Of a DNA stretch of 64,000 bases, positions 25,513-36,700 are shown piece by piece. The number at the start of each line of letters is the position of its first letter. Position 1 is the stretch's first letter. The translations under genes and the position numbers were made by a program. The DNA comes from NORP181 sp047623555. GTDB lineage: Bacteria; Pseudomonadota; Alphaproteobacteria; Rhodobacterales; Rhodobacteraceae. The DNA is taken from positions 1-64,000 of the forward strand of contig JBLHMP010000007.1 of the NCBI GenBank assembly GCA_047623555.1. The letters run 5' to 3'. The notes beneath the pieces were generated by a model. That model was not told the DNA's origin and ran no database searches. It worked only from the letters and a program-made list of their open reading frames with translations.

Positions 25513-26384
25513 ATTCAAACCCAACCCTGCGCGAACGATCCGAGGCCGAAGCCAGCCGCCTGCCGCCGCTTTTGGCGCGAGCAGAGCATTTGGCCGGGAC
25601 GGTCATGCTCGGCGATCACGGTCGTCGACGTGCCGGGTTGGGCGATGATTTTTGGCAATACCGCCCGGTACAAGTGGGCGACAGCAAACGCATGATCGAC
25701 CACCGCCGCTCTGCCCGGGGCGATCAACAATTTGTCCGCGAACGCGAATGGCAGATCGCGCAGTCGGTGATGATGTGGGTCGATCAAGGGGCCTCAATGC
25801 GCTTTGCCTCGGACAAAAACCTACCCGCGAAAATCGACCGCGCCCGCCTGCTTGCGCTATCCACCGCCATCTTGCTGTTGCGCGGCGGCGAACGCGTTGG
25901 CTTGACCGGCCCGACTCTGCCACCACGACGCGGCAAAACACAGGTGATCCGCCTCGCCGATAGTTTTGCCATCGACGCGCCCGAAGATTACGCCAGCCCC
26001 GAACACCGGGCGATGATCCCCCATGCCCGCGCTGTGTTTATTTCGGATTTCCTTGGCGATATGACAGAGGTCACCCTTGCCCTAAGCAAAGCCGCCGATC
26101 GCGGTGTGCACGGTGTTGTATTGCAAGTGCTGGATCCCAGCGAAGAGCTATTCCCGTTTCAGGGCCGCACCATATTTGAGAGCATTGGCGGCAGCCTAAG
26201 TCACGAAACCCTAAAGGCCGGCGATCTGCGCAGCCGCTATCTTGACCGCCTTGCCACCCGCAAGGACGAACTAAGCACCCTGTGCCGCACAACCGGCTGG
26301 CATCTGGGCCTGCACCACACCGGTGACAGCGCCCAATCGGCGTTGTTGTGGTTGTATCGGGCGCTGGATGGGGGGGCGCGATGA
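25509..26384 (+). CDS. DUF58 (VWA-like) protein
   Basis: A 291-residue DUF58 protein that begins with GTG overlapping the moxR stop. The conserved DFWQYRPVQVGDSKRMIDHRRSAR block lies near residues 45-70, and the VWA-like MIDAS stretch WVDQGASMRF near 95. DUF58 proteins are the usual partners of MoxR ATPases. There is no membrane segment in this version. It overlaps the next gene by four bases (ATGA). Confidence 0.92.
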   Translation: MNSNPTLRERSEAEASRLPPLLARAEHLAGTVMLGDHGRRRAGLGDDFWQYRPVQVGDSKRMIDHRRSARGDQQFVREREWQIAQSVMMWVDQGASMRFASDKNLPAKIDRARLLALSTAILLLRGGERVGLTGPTLPPRRGKTQVIRLADSFAIDAPEDYASPEHRAMIPHARAVFISDFLGDMTEVTLALSKAADRGVHGVVLQVLDPSEELFPFQGRTIFESIGGSLSHETLKAGDLRSRYLDRLATRKDELSTLCRTTGWHLGLHHTGDSAQSALLWLYRALDGGAR

Positions 26385-29155
26385 CGCTTTTGGCTGGTAT
26401 TGGGTTTGCCTCGCCTTGGTTGTTGTTGGGCCTGATCGCCCTGCCGATTCTATGGATTATTCTGCGCGCCGTGCCGCCTGCGCCGACCCGACGACGGTTT
26501 CCCGGTGTTGCACTGCTGCTGGGCCTTAAGGACGATGAGAGCGTATCTGATCGAACGCCCTGGTGGCTGTTGCTGCTGCGAATGTTGGCCATTGCCGCCG
26601 CCATTGTTGGTCTGGCCGGGCCTGTCCTGAACCCAACACAGGGAAGATCTGGCAGTGGCCCGTTGTTGATCGTGCTAGACGCGAGCTGGGCCGGGGCCAC
26701 AGGCTGGCCCGCAAAAATCGACCTTATGTCAACGCAATTGGCCGAGGCCGGGCGCGCAAACCGTCCCGTCGCCATCCTGCGCCTATCCACCCCCGAAACG
26801 CCGGTGTTCCAATCCGCCGATGTCCTGCGCAGCCGCTTGATCGGATTTGAGCCGACGGCCTGGCAGCCCACCGCACCGCAGATCACCGCCGCAATTGCCG
26901 GGCTTGCCGCTGTTAAGGGTGGTTTTGACACTTTTTGGTTCAGTGATGCCTTGGCTTATCCGGGGCAAACCGATTTTCTTAGAGCCCTGTCAGATCGCGG
27001 TGCGGTACAAGTGTACCAGATGGCCCGCGAAGTTCTGGGCATCGCCCCGCCAGAGTTTGAGGATGGCACCATCCAACTGACCGCCGTCCGATCCCTGCCC
27101 GGTACCGCGCGCGACGTAGTACTATTGGCGCAAGGCCGCGATCCTGCGGGAACTGCCCGCGTACTGGCCTCGGTTCCTGCGCGGTTTAAACCCGGCGAGA
27201 CGACGGCCACCGTTGGCCTGACGTTGCCCTCAGAACTGCGCGCCCGCATCAGCCGGTTTGAAATACAAGGCCAGCATTCTGCCGGGGCGCTGACCCTAAC
27301 CGATGATGGCCTGCGGCGGCGTGAAATCGCGCTGATCGCCGGGCGCGAAGATCGCGAAGGGCTGCAATTGTTGTCGCCTTTACACTACCTCAATCAGGCA
27401 CTTGTGCCGACCGCCGAGCTGCTAAACGGTGCCTTGCTTGATGTCCTGCCCGCCAATCCGGATGTGATCGTGCTCGCCGATGTTGCCACAATTACGGACG
27501 CAGAAGAGGCCGCGCTGACCGACTGGATCGAAGGCGGCGGCATGTTGCTCCGCTTCGCCGGGCCACGTCTGGCCGCCTCAGATATAAGCCGGTCCGAGGA
27601 ACATGCGCTGATGCCCGTGCGGCTGCGCGCCGGTGGCCGCAATCTGGGTGGCGCGATGAGTTGGGGAGAGCTCAAAGCACTGGCTCCTTTCCCCAAAGAG
27701 TCACCATTTTTCGGCCTGACCATCCCCGACGATGTTTCGGTAACGGCGCAGGTCATGGCGCAACCGGATCCGACATTGGCCGACCGGGTGATTGCCTCGC
27801 TGAACGACGGCACACCGTTGGTCACCCGCAAAATCATGGGCCAAGGGCAGGTGGTTTTGTTCCACGTCACCGCCAACGCCGAATGGTCGAGCCTGCCGTT
27901 GTCAGGCCTGTTCGTCGAAATGCTCGAACGGTTGGCGGTGTCTTTCTCCGCCAAAACGCCAATTGCCGCCGATCTGGACGGCACCATATGGACGCCGATT
28001 CAGGTGATGGATGGCTTTGGTCGCCTGTCAGATGCCGGAAATCTGCCCGGTGTTGATGGCCCGGCGCTGATAGATTCGCCCCCCGGCCCCGAATTGCGCC
28101 CGGGATTGTACGAAAGCGGTGATCGCAGGCTGGCGCGTAATGTGTTGACAGCTGGCGCGATTCTGACGCCGGTTGTTTGGCCCCATGACATCCCGGTGCG
28201 CGGATTGTCGGTTGCAAAAGAATTGCCCTTGGCCGGCATATTACTCAGCTTCGCCATCGTGCTTTTGGTGCTGGATGTGATCGCCTCGCTTGCCCTGTCT
28301 GGTCGCCTTGGATTGGCTCGCACCACGGCGATGATGCTGGCGATAATATTGGGCGCAACCGACCCCGGCACCGCGTTTGCCCAGCAGCCCGAAACCGATG
28401 ACAGCTTTGCATTGGCAGCGACAGGTGAGCTTGTCTTGGCCCATGTTCTGACCGGCAACACCGAACTGGACGATATTGCTCAGGCCGGGCTTCAGGGGCT
28501 GTCGGATGTGTTGTTTATGCGCTCGTCGATCGAACCCTCGCTACCCGTTGGCATTGATCTGGAGCGCGATGAGTTGTCGTTTTTTCCGCTGCTCTATTGG
28601 CCGATCACGCCCGAACAACCGATGCCATCAGACGAGGCCTATGCCAGGCTGAACACCTATCTGCGATCCGGCGGCTTGATCCTGTTTGACACCCGAGACG
28701 CTGATATTTCCCATTTCGGCGCCTCGAGCCCGAATGGTCGCAAGCTGCAAAAACTGGCGGAACCGCTGGATATTCCGCCGCTTGAACCGCTACCCAAAGA
28801 CCACGTTTTAACCCGCACATTCTATCTGCTGCAGGATTACCCCGGTCGTCACAATAGCCCGGATATCTGGGTCGAGGCCTCACCACCTGACGCCGAACAG
28901 ACCGAAGGCATGCCATTTCGCAATCTCAACGATGGCGTGACGCCGGTGGTGATTGGCGGCAACGACTGGGCTGGGGCATGGGCCACGGATAGTAATGGGC
29001 GGCCATTGTTGCCGGTCGGGCATGGGTTTGCCGGTGAACGGCAGCGCGAATTGGCGTTCCGGTTTGGCGTAAATCTGGTCATGCATGTGCTGACCGGAAA
29101 CTATAAATCGGATCAGGTGCATGTGCCTGCCCTGCTTGATAGGTTGGGCCAATGA
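26381..29155 (+). CDS. BatA-type membrane protein with C-terminal DUF4159 domain
   Basis: A 924-residue protein. The N-terminus carries the BatA/aerotolerance-type double membrane helix (SPWLLLGLIALPILWIIL near residues 10-27, and LLRMLAIAAAIVGLAGPVL near 62-80). A VWA-like region begins LLIVLDASWAGATGWPAK. A membrane segment lies near 612-630 (LAGILLSFAIVLLVLDVIA), and the last 210 residues are a DUF4159 domain (LFMRSSIEPSLPVGIDLERDELSFFP, LNTYLRSGGLILFDTRDAD). The start at 26381 overlaps the DUF58 stop; upstream in-frame starts would lie deep inside the DUF58 gene. It is probably a membrane target or partner of the MoxR ATPase. Confidence 0.88.
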   Translation: MTLLAGIGFASPWLLLGLIALPILWIILRAVPPAPTRRRFPGVALLLGLKDDESVSDRTPWWLLLLRMLAIAAAIVGLAGPVLNPTQGRSGSGPLLIVLDASWAGATGWPAKIDLMSTQLAEAGRANRPVAILRLSTPETPVFQSADVLRSRLIGFEPTAWQPTAPQITAAIAGLAAVKGGFDTFWFSDALAYPGQTDFLRALSDRGAVQVYQMAREVLGIAPPEFEDGTIQLTAVRSLPGTARDVVLLAQGRDPAGTARVLASVPARFKPGETTATVGLTLPSELRARISRFEIQGQHSAGALTLTDDGLRRREIALIAGREDREGLQLLSPLHYLNQALVPTAELLNGALLDVLPANPDVIVLADVATITDAEEAALTDWIEGGGMLLRFAGPRLAASDISRSEEHALMPVRLRAGGRNLGGAMSWGELKALAPFPKESPFFGLTIPDDVSVTAQVMAQPDPTLADRVIASLNDGTPLVTRKIMGQGQVVLFHVTANAEWSSLPLSGLFVEMLERLAVSFSAKTPIAADLDGTIWTPIQVMDGFGRLSDAGNLPGVDGPALIDSPPGPELRPGLYESGDRRLARNVLTAGAILTPVVWPHDIPVRGLSVAKELPLAGILLSFAIVLLVLDVIASLALSGRLGLARTTAMMLAIILGATDPGTAFAQQPETDDSFALAATGELVLAHVLTGNTELDDIAQAGLQGLSDVLFMRSSIEPSLPVGIDLERDELSFFPLLYWPITPEQPMPSDEAYARLNTYLRSGGLILFDTRDADISHFGASSPNGRKLQKLAEPLDIPPLEPLPKDHVLTRTFYLLQDYPGRHNSPDIWVEASPPDAEQTEGMPFRNLNDGVTPVVIGGNDWAGAWATDSNGRPLLPVGHGFAGERQRELAFRFGVNLVMHVLTGNYKSDQVHVPALLDRLGQ

Positions 29156-31194
29156 CCGGTTCTGTACTCTTTGATCCTCTGATCGCGTGGCCGTTTCTGG
29201 CCGCATTAGGCGTTGTGGCATTGGCCGGCGTTTTGTTGGCGCTGTGGCGTGGCCTGTCGGGCTGGGCGTTGCGCGGATTGGCGGCGATTGTATTGCTCGG
29301 CGCTTTGGCAGGCCCGGTTTACCAGGTTGAGGACCGCACGCCTTTGACCGACATTGTGATCGTTCTTGACGATGCCAGCGCCAGCCAATCGCTGGCGGAT
29401 CGTCCCAACCAGACCGCGCAGGCGGTGGTTGCCTTAACCGATGCGCTGAACAAACGCGCCAACACCGAGGTGCGTCATGTGACCTCGCCGGATGGCGACG
29501 GCGACGGGGGCACCGAACTGATGGCGGCCCTTATCGAAACCCTTGCCGAAGAACCCCGCGCCCGCATCGCCGGCATCATCGCGATCAGCGATGGCCAGGT
29601 GCATGATGTTGAAAACACGCCGGATCTGCCTGCGCCGATGCATCTGTTGCTGACCGGACGCGATACCGATTGGGACCGCCGCCTGATCGTGCGCAACGCC
29701 CCGGCGTTTGCCATCATCGGTGAACCTGTCACGTTAACCTTGCGGGTTGAGGACAGCGGCGCAGCGCCTGAGGGCGCGACATCGGCGCCGTTGGACATTT
29801 CCGTCGACGGAGAACCGCCGCAACGCTTTGAAATCCCCATTGGCCGCGACATCGAACTGCCGGTCACCTTGCCCCATGGCGGGCGCAATGTGATCCAGTT
29901 TAGCGTTCCTGCCGCAACGGGTGAAATCACCGACCGCAACAATACCGCGTTAATCCAGATGAACGGTGTGCGTGACCGGTTGCGGGTGCTTTTGGTGTCA
30001 GGCGAACCCCACGCGGGCGGGCGCACATGGCGTAATTTGCTCAAATCCGACAGCTCGGTTGATCTGGTGCATTTCACCATTCTGCGACCGCCAGAAAAAC
30101 AAGACGGCGTGCCGGTCGGCGAACTGTCCCTGATCGCATTCCCAACCCGCGAATTGTTTCTCGACAAGATCGACGAGTTCGACCTGATCATCTTTGATCG
30201 CTATAAACGCCGTGGCATCCTGCCAACGATTTATCTGGATAACGTCGCCAATTATGTGGCGAGGGGCGGCGCGGTGCTTGTGGCGGCGGGTCCGGATTTC
30301 GCCGGGGCCGAGAGCATCTATCGCTCGCCCTTGTCGACCATCCTGCCCGCCAGACCCACCGCCCGGGTGTTTGAGGAAAGCTATCGCCCCGAAATCACCG
30401 ATCTGGGGGATCGCCATCCGGTGACGTCCGATCTGCAATGGCAGGGCGAATGGGGATCGTGGATGCGCCAGATCGAGGTTGAACCAACATCAGGCTCGGT
30501 GCTGATGACCGGGATTGACGACCGACCGTTGCTGATCCTTGATCGGGTCGGAGAGGGCCGCGTGGCGATGCTCGCCTCGGACCACGCGTGGCTATGGAGC
30601 CGGGGCTATCAAGGCGGTGGCCCGCAACTGGAATTGTTGCGGCGGCTGGCGCATTGGATGATGAAAGAACCCGAGCTGGAAGAAGAGACATTGTGGGCCG
30701 AACCAACCGGCCAGACCATGCGCATCATCCGACGCACATTGAACGACACAATCGGAACGGTGACCGTGACCCGCCCGGATGGCACATCAGTTAAGGTCGC
30801 GTTGGACGAAACCAGCCCCGGTCGGTTTGAGGCACTGTATGATGGCCCCGAAATCGGCCTGTACCGGCTGGTCGAAGGAGATCAGGAAACCGTCATCGGC
30901 CTTGGCCCGGCGGCCCCCCGCGAATTTGAGCAGACCATTGCCACAGGCGACGTTCTTGCGCCGGTCATCGCGCCGCTTCGGGGCGGAATTTTCCGGCTAC
31001 AGGACGGCTTGCCAACCCTGCGCAATATACGTGCCGGACGCCCTGCATCGGGACGTGGCTGGATGGGGCTGATCCCGCGCAATGCCTATGAAACCCGTGA
31101 TGTGACGCAAACGGCGATATTGCCGGCCTGGCTGGTTTTGCTGCTAGCCTCGGCTTTGATCGTGATGGGATGGCTGCGCGAAGGGCGGCCGTAG
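29152..31194 (+). CDS. Membrane protein with VWA/glutamine-amidotransferase-like folds (moxR locus)
   Basis: A 680-residue protein with two N-terminal membrane helices (about 8-30 and 38-56), a VWA-like domain with MIDAS-type DDASASQS near residue 70, a beta-sandwich, and a class I amidotransferase-like domain (LLVSGEPHAGGRTWRNLL near 275-295, GGAVLVAAGPDF, later VGEGRVAMLASDHAWLWSRG). A final helix near 655-672 anchors the C-terminus. There is no catalytic Cys triad, so the amidotransferase-like part is probably structural. It overlaps the DUF4159 gene by four bases and ends the operon. Confidence 0.86.
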   Translation: MTGSVLFDPLIAWPFLAALGVVALAGVLLALWRGLSGWALRGLAAIVLLGALAGPVYQVEDRTPLTDIVIVLDDASASQSLADRPNQTAQAVVALTDALNKRANTEVRHVTSPDGDGDGGTELMAALIETLAEEPRARIAGIIAISDGQVHDVENTPDLPAPMHLLLTGRDTDWDRRLIVRNAPAFAIIGEPVTLTLRVEDSGAAPEGATSAPLDISVDGEPPQRFEIPIGRDIELPVTLPHGGRNVIQFSVPAATGEITDRNNTALIQMNGVRDRLRVLLVSGEPHAGGRTWRNLLKSDSSVDLVHFTILRPPEKQDGVPVGELSLIAFPTRELFLDKIDEFDLIIFDRYKRRGILPTIYLDNVANYVARGGAVLVAAGPDFAGAESIYRSPLSTILPARPTARVFEESYRPEITDLGDRHPVTSDLQWQGEWGSWMRQIEVEPTSGSVLMTGIDDRPLLILDRVGEGRVAMLASDHAWLWSRGYQGGGPQLELLRRLAHWMMKEPELEEETLWAEPTGQTMRIIRRTLNDTIGTVTVTRPDGTSVKVALDETSPGRFEALYDGPEIGLYRLVEGDQETVIGLGPAAPREFEQTIATGDVLAPVIAPLRGGIFRLQDGLPTLRNIRAGRPASGRGWMGLIPRNAYETRDVTQTAILPAWLVLLLASALIVMGWLREGRP

Positions 31195-31200
31195 GGCGGC

Positions 31201-33246
31201 TCAATCGACCCGAATTGTCACCCGATCCGACAGGCCCGCACCATCCACCACCACCAATGTGGAAAACCCTTTGCCCGGATAGGGTATCTCAAACTCACGC
31301 AGGCGTTGCCCTGATGCAACCGGCAGGCCATTGGCCAGCACCGTAAACGGCGCCTCTCCGCCGTGCAATTTCAGCGTGACCTCACCACCGGACAGCAGCA
31401 ATTGCGCGCCGCTGGGTGGAAAAATCAGCCGGGGGGCGTTTTTGGGACGGGAAAACACCGCATCCCGGGGCCGGAACCGGCGCAGGGGTAATGGCAGTTC
31501 AGCAGCACTTAGGATCAGGGTCGCAGGCGGCGGGGGCGGCAGCGGTTCAAAGTCAGGTTTTAGTCGGCCAAACGCCTCAAACAACACCGGCGCGGCCAGC
31601 CCGCCACCAAAGGCACCCGGCACTGGCGTTCCATCCGCGCGGCCCATCCAAACGCCAATGACGTGTCGCCCGTCAAACCCGATGGCCCAGGCATCGCGGT
31701 GGCCATAGGATGTACCGGTCTTATAGGCCAAAACCCCGTTCGGCGCGCCCGGAGGCGGCGTTAAACCGGTCAATATATTACCCACTTGCCAGGCGGAGAC
31801 GTCCGACATCAGCCGCCCGGCCTGTTCTGGCAAAATGTTTTGATCCACATGCAGCACCGGCCCGATGCCACCCTGCGCCAGACCGGCGTAAAGCTGCACC
31901 AAATCATAGAGGCTCAGACCGATGCCACCCAATGAGATCGCCAACCCCGGCGCGCCCGGCAGTTGCGGATTTGCGCCGGATTTGCGTAACGCTGCCATCA
32001 CTCGCGCCGGGCCAAGTTCGTTGGTCAGTTTCACAACCGGGATGTTCAGCGACAATTGCAGCGCTTCGCGCACCCGCACATCGCCACGAAACAAGCCGTC
32101 GAAATTTTGCGGGGAATAGCCGCCAAACGCCACTGGCCCGTCATGAATTAGGGTTTCGGGATGCACCAGCCCCTGATCAAATGCCAGCCCATAAATCAAC
32201 GGTTTCAGCGTCGATCCGGGTGACCGAATAGCGCGCGTCATATCGACAAACCCCTGCCGCCCACCAACGCTGTCGTAGGTCGCAGAGCCAACGGATGCGA
32301 TGATTTCACCAGTGTAGTGATCGGCCACCAACAACGCCGCCGATACCCGTGGCCCGGCGCGGCGTGCGGCATTTGCCACCAGTGTTTCCAGCGCCGCCTG
32401 CACCCTTGCATCAACGCTTAGATCATGGCGACGTGCAGGGCGGTCGCCTGCCCGAACCCGGTCGGCGAGATGTGCCGCCAGTTGCGGAAACCCGCGCATT
32501 TGATTGGGTAGCGTTGCGGCCATTGCCACCTTGGCCTCGTCCGCATCAATCAAGCCTTGTGCCTGCATACGCGCAAGCACGCGATTGTGGGCGGCGCGGG
32601 CGTTAACAGCAAAGCGATCCGGGCGGCGGGCCTCGGGCGATTGTGGCAACGCGACGAGCAATGCCGCCTCGGCTGGGGTCAGGCGGTTGGGTTCTTTGCC
32701 AAACCACGCCAGCGTCGCGGCGCGCACGCCCTCAAGATTGCCGCCATATGGCGCGTGCGTCAGGTACAGAGCCAGGATCTGGTCTTTGCTCAACCGTCGT
32801 TCAAGAGCCATTGCCACCCGGATTTGGCGCAGCTTGCCCGACCAGCGCCCGGTGCTGCCATCCTCGAGCAACCGCGCGACCTGCATGGTCAGGGTCGACC
32901 CGCCAGACACTGGCCTGCCGTTCCAGACCGCCTGCCCAAAAGCGCGCAAAAAGGCCAGCGGGTCAACCCCGGAATGATCCCAAAAGCGTTTATCTTCAAA
33001 CCGCACCAACATCTGAACAAAGCCCGCATCAACCAGATCTGCATCCGGCGCCAGACGCCAGATGCCATCGACAACCGTATAGGCACGCAGCAATTCCCCT
33101 TTGCGATCGCGCACCTCAACCGAGGTTTCGGCCAGTGTAGCGGGCAAAACCGTCCGGTCGATCCACCTGTCCGTTGCATCCCGCAAGGCTGCGGCGGTCC
33201 CCAGGGCAATGGTAAGCGCAAACAAAAGTGGCGCGACCCTAGACAT
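31201..33246 (-). CDS. pbpC: Penicillin-binding protein 1C
   Basis: A 681-residue bifunctional class A PBP. After a signal/anchor (VAPLLFALTIALGTAAALRD) the GT51 glycosyltransferase domain shows FEDKRFWDHSGVDPLAFLRA and VSGGSTLTMQVARLL. The transpeptidase domain has the SxxK motif SPGSTLKPLIYG, the SxN motif SLNIP and KTGTSYG. The last 90 residues are the BiPBP_C domain (LILSAAELPLPLRRFRP onward). GGGAGGG lies eight bases before the chosen ATG at 33246. The start overlaps the glycolipid-binding gene by eight bases. In E. coli pbpC pairs with the alpha-2-macroglobulin yfhM, as here. Confidence 0.95.
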   Translation of the reverse strand: MSRVAPLLFALTIALGTAAALRDATDRWIDRTVLPATLAETSVEVRDRKGELLRAYTVVDGIWRLAPDADLVDAGFVQMLVRFEDKRFWDHSGVDPLAFLRAFGQAVWNGRPVSGGSTLTMQVARLLEDGSTGRWSGKLRQIRVAMALERRLSKDQILALYLTHAPYGGNLEGVRAATLAWFGKEPNRLTPAEAALLVALPQSPEARRPDRFAVNARAAHNRVLARMQAQGLIDADEAKVAMAATLPNQMRGFPQLAAHLADRVRAGDRPARRHDLSVDARVQAALETLVANAARRAGPRVSAALLVADHYTGEIIASVGSATYDSVGGRQGFVDMTRAIRSPGSTLKPLIYGLAFDQGLVHPETLIHDGPVAFGGYSPQNFDGLFRGDVRVREALQLSLNIPVVKLTNELGPARVMAALRKSGANPQLPGAPGLAISLGGIGLSLYDLVQLYAGLAQGGIGPVLHVDQNILPEQAGRLMSDVSAWQVGNILTGLTPPPGAPNGVLAYKTGTSYGHRDAWAIGFDGRHVIGVWMGRADGTPVPGAFGGGLAAPVLFEAFGRLKPDFEPLPPPPPATLILSAAELPLPLRRFRPRDAVFSRPKNAPRLIFPPSGAQLLLSGGEVTLKLHGGEAPFTVLANGLPVASGQRLREFEIPYPGKGFSTLVVVDGAGLSDRVTIRVD

Positions 33247-33799
33247 CGACCCAACCCTCCCAAAGTCCGGGATACCGGGTGACGAAACCCGAAGGATGCG
33301 TTTCAAGCTCGGCTGTGAAATTGGCTGAGGCGTAGGTGAATGCACCTGCGGCCAACCGGGTATAGGTTTGATCAAGTCGCTGAATCTGACACAGATCAGG
33401 GACCAGCCACGCGGAATGGACCTGTATTGGCATTGCCTTACCAAATGTCAGACGGCGCAGTGGCAAAAAGTTTGTCGCCGGGGTAAAGCTGAGGTCGATA
33501 TCGGTAAAATGCGCCGTGCCCGGTTGCAGAGTTTCGTTTAGTGTCCAGCCTTGCGGACCACGCGCAAGACGAAGAGCCACCGGTTGATCTGCACAAGTGC
33601 CGACAATATCCGCAGATAACGTGCGCCATTCTTCATCACAACACACCACATAGTCTAGCGAAGTCGCGTCGTTGTCCTGCCAAATTGCCTGCCCGGTCAT
33701 TATCGAACCGTGATCGCCCCGTGACAGCGTACATCTATCGGTTCCGACACGATCCAATCGTCGCCAATGGGCCATCGCAATTATGCCGCCCTGGCTCAT
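33239..33799 (-). CDS. Putative glycolipid-binding protein
   Basis: A 186-residue protein resembling the putative glycolipid-binding family (PF06475 type): IWQDNDATSLDYVVCCDEEWRTL, then LRLARGPQGWTLN, then the Cys/aromatic-rich second half (DIDLSFTPATNFLPLRRL, AWLVPDLCQIQRLDQTYTRLA, ending GFVTRYPGLWEGW). There is no signal peptide, so it is predicted to be cytoplasmic. It overlaps the alpha-2-macroglobulin gene by four bases and pbpC by eight, which makes it an integral member of the operon. The link with envelope defence is inferred from this context. Confidence 0.85.
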   Translation of the reverse strand: MSQGGIIAMAHWRRLDRVGTDRCTLSRGDHGSIMTGQAIWQDNDATSLDYVVCCDEEWRTLSADIVGTCADQPVALRLARGPQGWTLNETLQPGTAHFTDIDLSFTPATNFLPLRRLTFGKAMPIQVHSAWLVPDLCQIQRLDQTYTRLAAGAFTYASANFTAELETHPSGFVTRYPGLWEGWVDV

Positions 33800-36700
33800 T
33801 CGGTGATCACGACCTGCCCGGTTGCTGTCCGGGCGCGATTGCGGGGTCGGTACATGTCTTCGACCGATGCTGCCGGGTGGTGATAGATTCCCGGCGTCAC
33901 CGCACGTGCGATATAGGCCAGCGTGACCGCCTTGCCGTTGTTGCTCAGATCAACCGCCGCCAAAAACCGATCAGAGCGGAATTCGGTATGTTCGGCAAAC
34001 GACAGGTTCAACCAGTCAAGCGCGCGCACATCGCCCGAGCGCAACAGGTTGGGGTTGTCGATTTCAACGCCAGCAGGCAACGGATCATTGATCATCAACC
34101 GCGCGCCTGCCTTTTCAAACGGTGTGACCCGCAGCATTGTCACAAAGCGATCCCCAACGACCAGAGATTGCGGATCAACGTCGTCGCCCTCCATGGTGTA
34201 ATAGAACCGGTCGATGCGATAGCCGGTGCCACCGGCCTCTGGCGCGACCTTTGGCACACCAAGGGTGGTCAGAGTGATATCGGTCACTTCACCATCCGCC
34301 GCCGAAATATTCAGGACTGCGCCAGTCGAATCGTCCTCACGCACCTCAACAAATGGCCCTTTCACCGCAGCGCCGTTGACCCACAATCCCGATTGTTCTG
34401 GCGACGAGATCAGCGCATGCGCCGCCAGTAACGACCAAGATGCCTCTTGCGTCGATAGCCGCCGATTGCCAACACGGGTGATGCGCGCGGTCAGGCTTTC
34501 GGTGTCGATGGCCTGACTGCCGGCCTCGGTTGCCAGCGCCAGAACCCCGGCCGCATCGCGTAGGTTGGTGCCGAAATCCGCCCGCCAATAGGCCGCTCGG
34601 GGTTTTGCCGTTGAGATCAACCGGGCAGCCCGGGCAAACATGATATCCGCCCGGGTCTGATCGCCATAGGCGGCCAGTGCAGCGCCCAGTTGGGCCGCAG
34701 CCAGAGGTTTGTTAAACGACGTGGCTTTGACGTCGACGTAATAGCGCAGATCGCCCATTGCCGCCGCGCCTTCGCGGGCCAGAACCATCAGCGCATAGGC
34801 AACATTTTCGCCACCTTCGTCAAAGTCAGCCGCATAGTTGACCCGGTTGCGCAGGTTGTCCATCGCCAGGCGGAACGCCTGATCCGGCACCACAAAACCA
34901 ACCGCGCGGGCGCGGCTTAGGAAATCGGTCACATAGGCGTCCAGCCAGAAATCACCGGATACGGCCTGCCACAATCCAAACGCTCCGTTTGAGGCCTGCC
35001 GGGTCAGCACCCGTTTGATCGCATCGTCAACGCGGTCTTGAACCTGCGGGCCATTTCCCAGGCCGCTGGCCTGTGCCACTGCTGACATATACAGCAACGG
35101 CATTGCGCCCGATGTGACCTGTTCGGTGCAGCCATAGGGGTATGTGTCCAGCATGGTCAAAAGCCCCGGCGCGTCAAATTTCGCCAACGGGCCAGCGGAC
35201 AGGATCGCCCGCCCGGTGCCCGCACGCAACTCAGCGAACACATCATCGCTGAACTGGAATGTATCACCGCCACCCAATGAAAACCTCCGCGTTTGCGCCA
35301 CCACCGGATCGTTGGCGCGCACCGGCAAAACCAATGTCTGGCGCAATTCGCGACCGTCTGGTGTGGTTAGCACCACGTCAAAGCTCGGGTCGCCAACGGC
35401 ATTCGCGGTCACCGGTATTTCGAACACCGCTTTGCCGCCTTTGGTCAGGGTGAAGGCCCCGGGTTCAGTGCCCAATTTCAGGTCGGTGCCCGACAGAGTC
35501 AGCGCCAGATTCATCTGCCCAAACGGGCCATCCGCATGAACGGCCTCAATCCGAATGCGGCTGCTGTCACCGGGGGCCAGAAAGCGCGGCACACTGGCGG
35601 TCATCACCACCGGGTCACGCACTAGCATATCAACCTCGGCCTGCCCAACCCGATCTTTTGACCAGGTCATAGCCATCAGCCGCACCGTGCCATTAAACGC
35701 TGGCAGATCGATGTCTACAAACGCTTCGCCATTGGCGCCAACCTTTACCGGGCCGCTAAATGCCGCCATCAAATCCTGCGTCGGAGGCGGTGATTCCATC
35801 CGCATACCGGATGCGTTGTCGCCCCCCGACCGCACCACGCCCAGCGCACCGTTCATACCGTCGATTAGACGGCCATAAACATCGCGCAGTTCCATGCCCA
35901 AGCGGCGTTGTTCAAAATAATAGCCCATCGGATCGGGGCCCTTAAATCTGGTCAGGTTCAGAATGCCCAGATCAACAGCCGCCAGCGTCAGCCAGACCTG
36001 TTCACCCTCGCCGACGCCTTCTATTGTGACCTTTACCCGTTCGGTTTGGCGCGGTTTGGCCACATCAGGCGCGTGAATAAACACCGCCATCGCATTGTCC
36101 ACAGGTTCAACCGCGGCATAGGCCAGCCCGATTGAGCGCACCGGGTTTTGCCCAGCGACCACATCCATAGGTCGGATCACAGTGGCCGTCACATAGGCGC
36201 CAATGCCCCATTCTTCGGTCACGAGCAGAGGTATTTGCATCTGCCCGGCCTCCACTTCGATGGCGTGGCGTTCAATTAGGTGATTGGACATCACCGAAAT
36301 CATCGCAGTGCCCGCAGCCCGCGGCACGATGCGCAACAGCGCCGTATCACCGGGAAGGTAGCTGGATTTATCCAGCGACAGATCAAGCCGGTCCGGCGTG
36401 GTCGATGTATCCGCCGAAGCATACCAGCCTGCATAGAAATCCATCGAAGCCGCCGTATAGACCCCATCGGTGCGTTCCACCACCAATTCGTACTGGCCCC
36501 AATTGACCGGTTCAGACAGCACCAGTGGCGTGTCGCCCAAATCGGCCAATCCAGTCGACACACGGGTGCGGCGGGTTAGCGGTTCCCAGTTCCAGTTGCC
36601 GTATTGCTGATACCATTGATACCGTGTCTCAACCCGGTTCAGGGTCCAACGTACCTGCATCGGCTGCAGGTCCAGATCAGCGCCCAATCCGATGATCTGG

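Noticed and set aside
26071..26931. 286-residue minus-strand open frame opposite the DUF58 and DUF4159 genes
   Set aside because: Opposite two well-supported overlapping genes; no family resemblance and biased composition.
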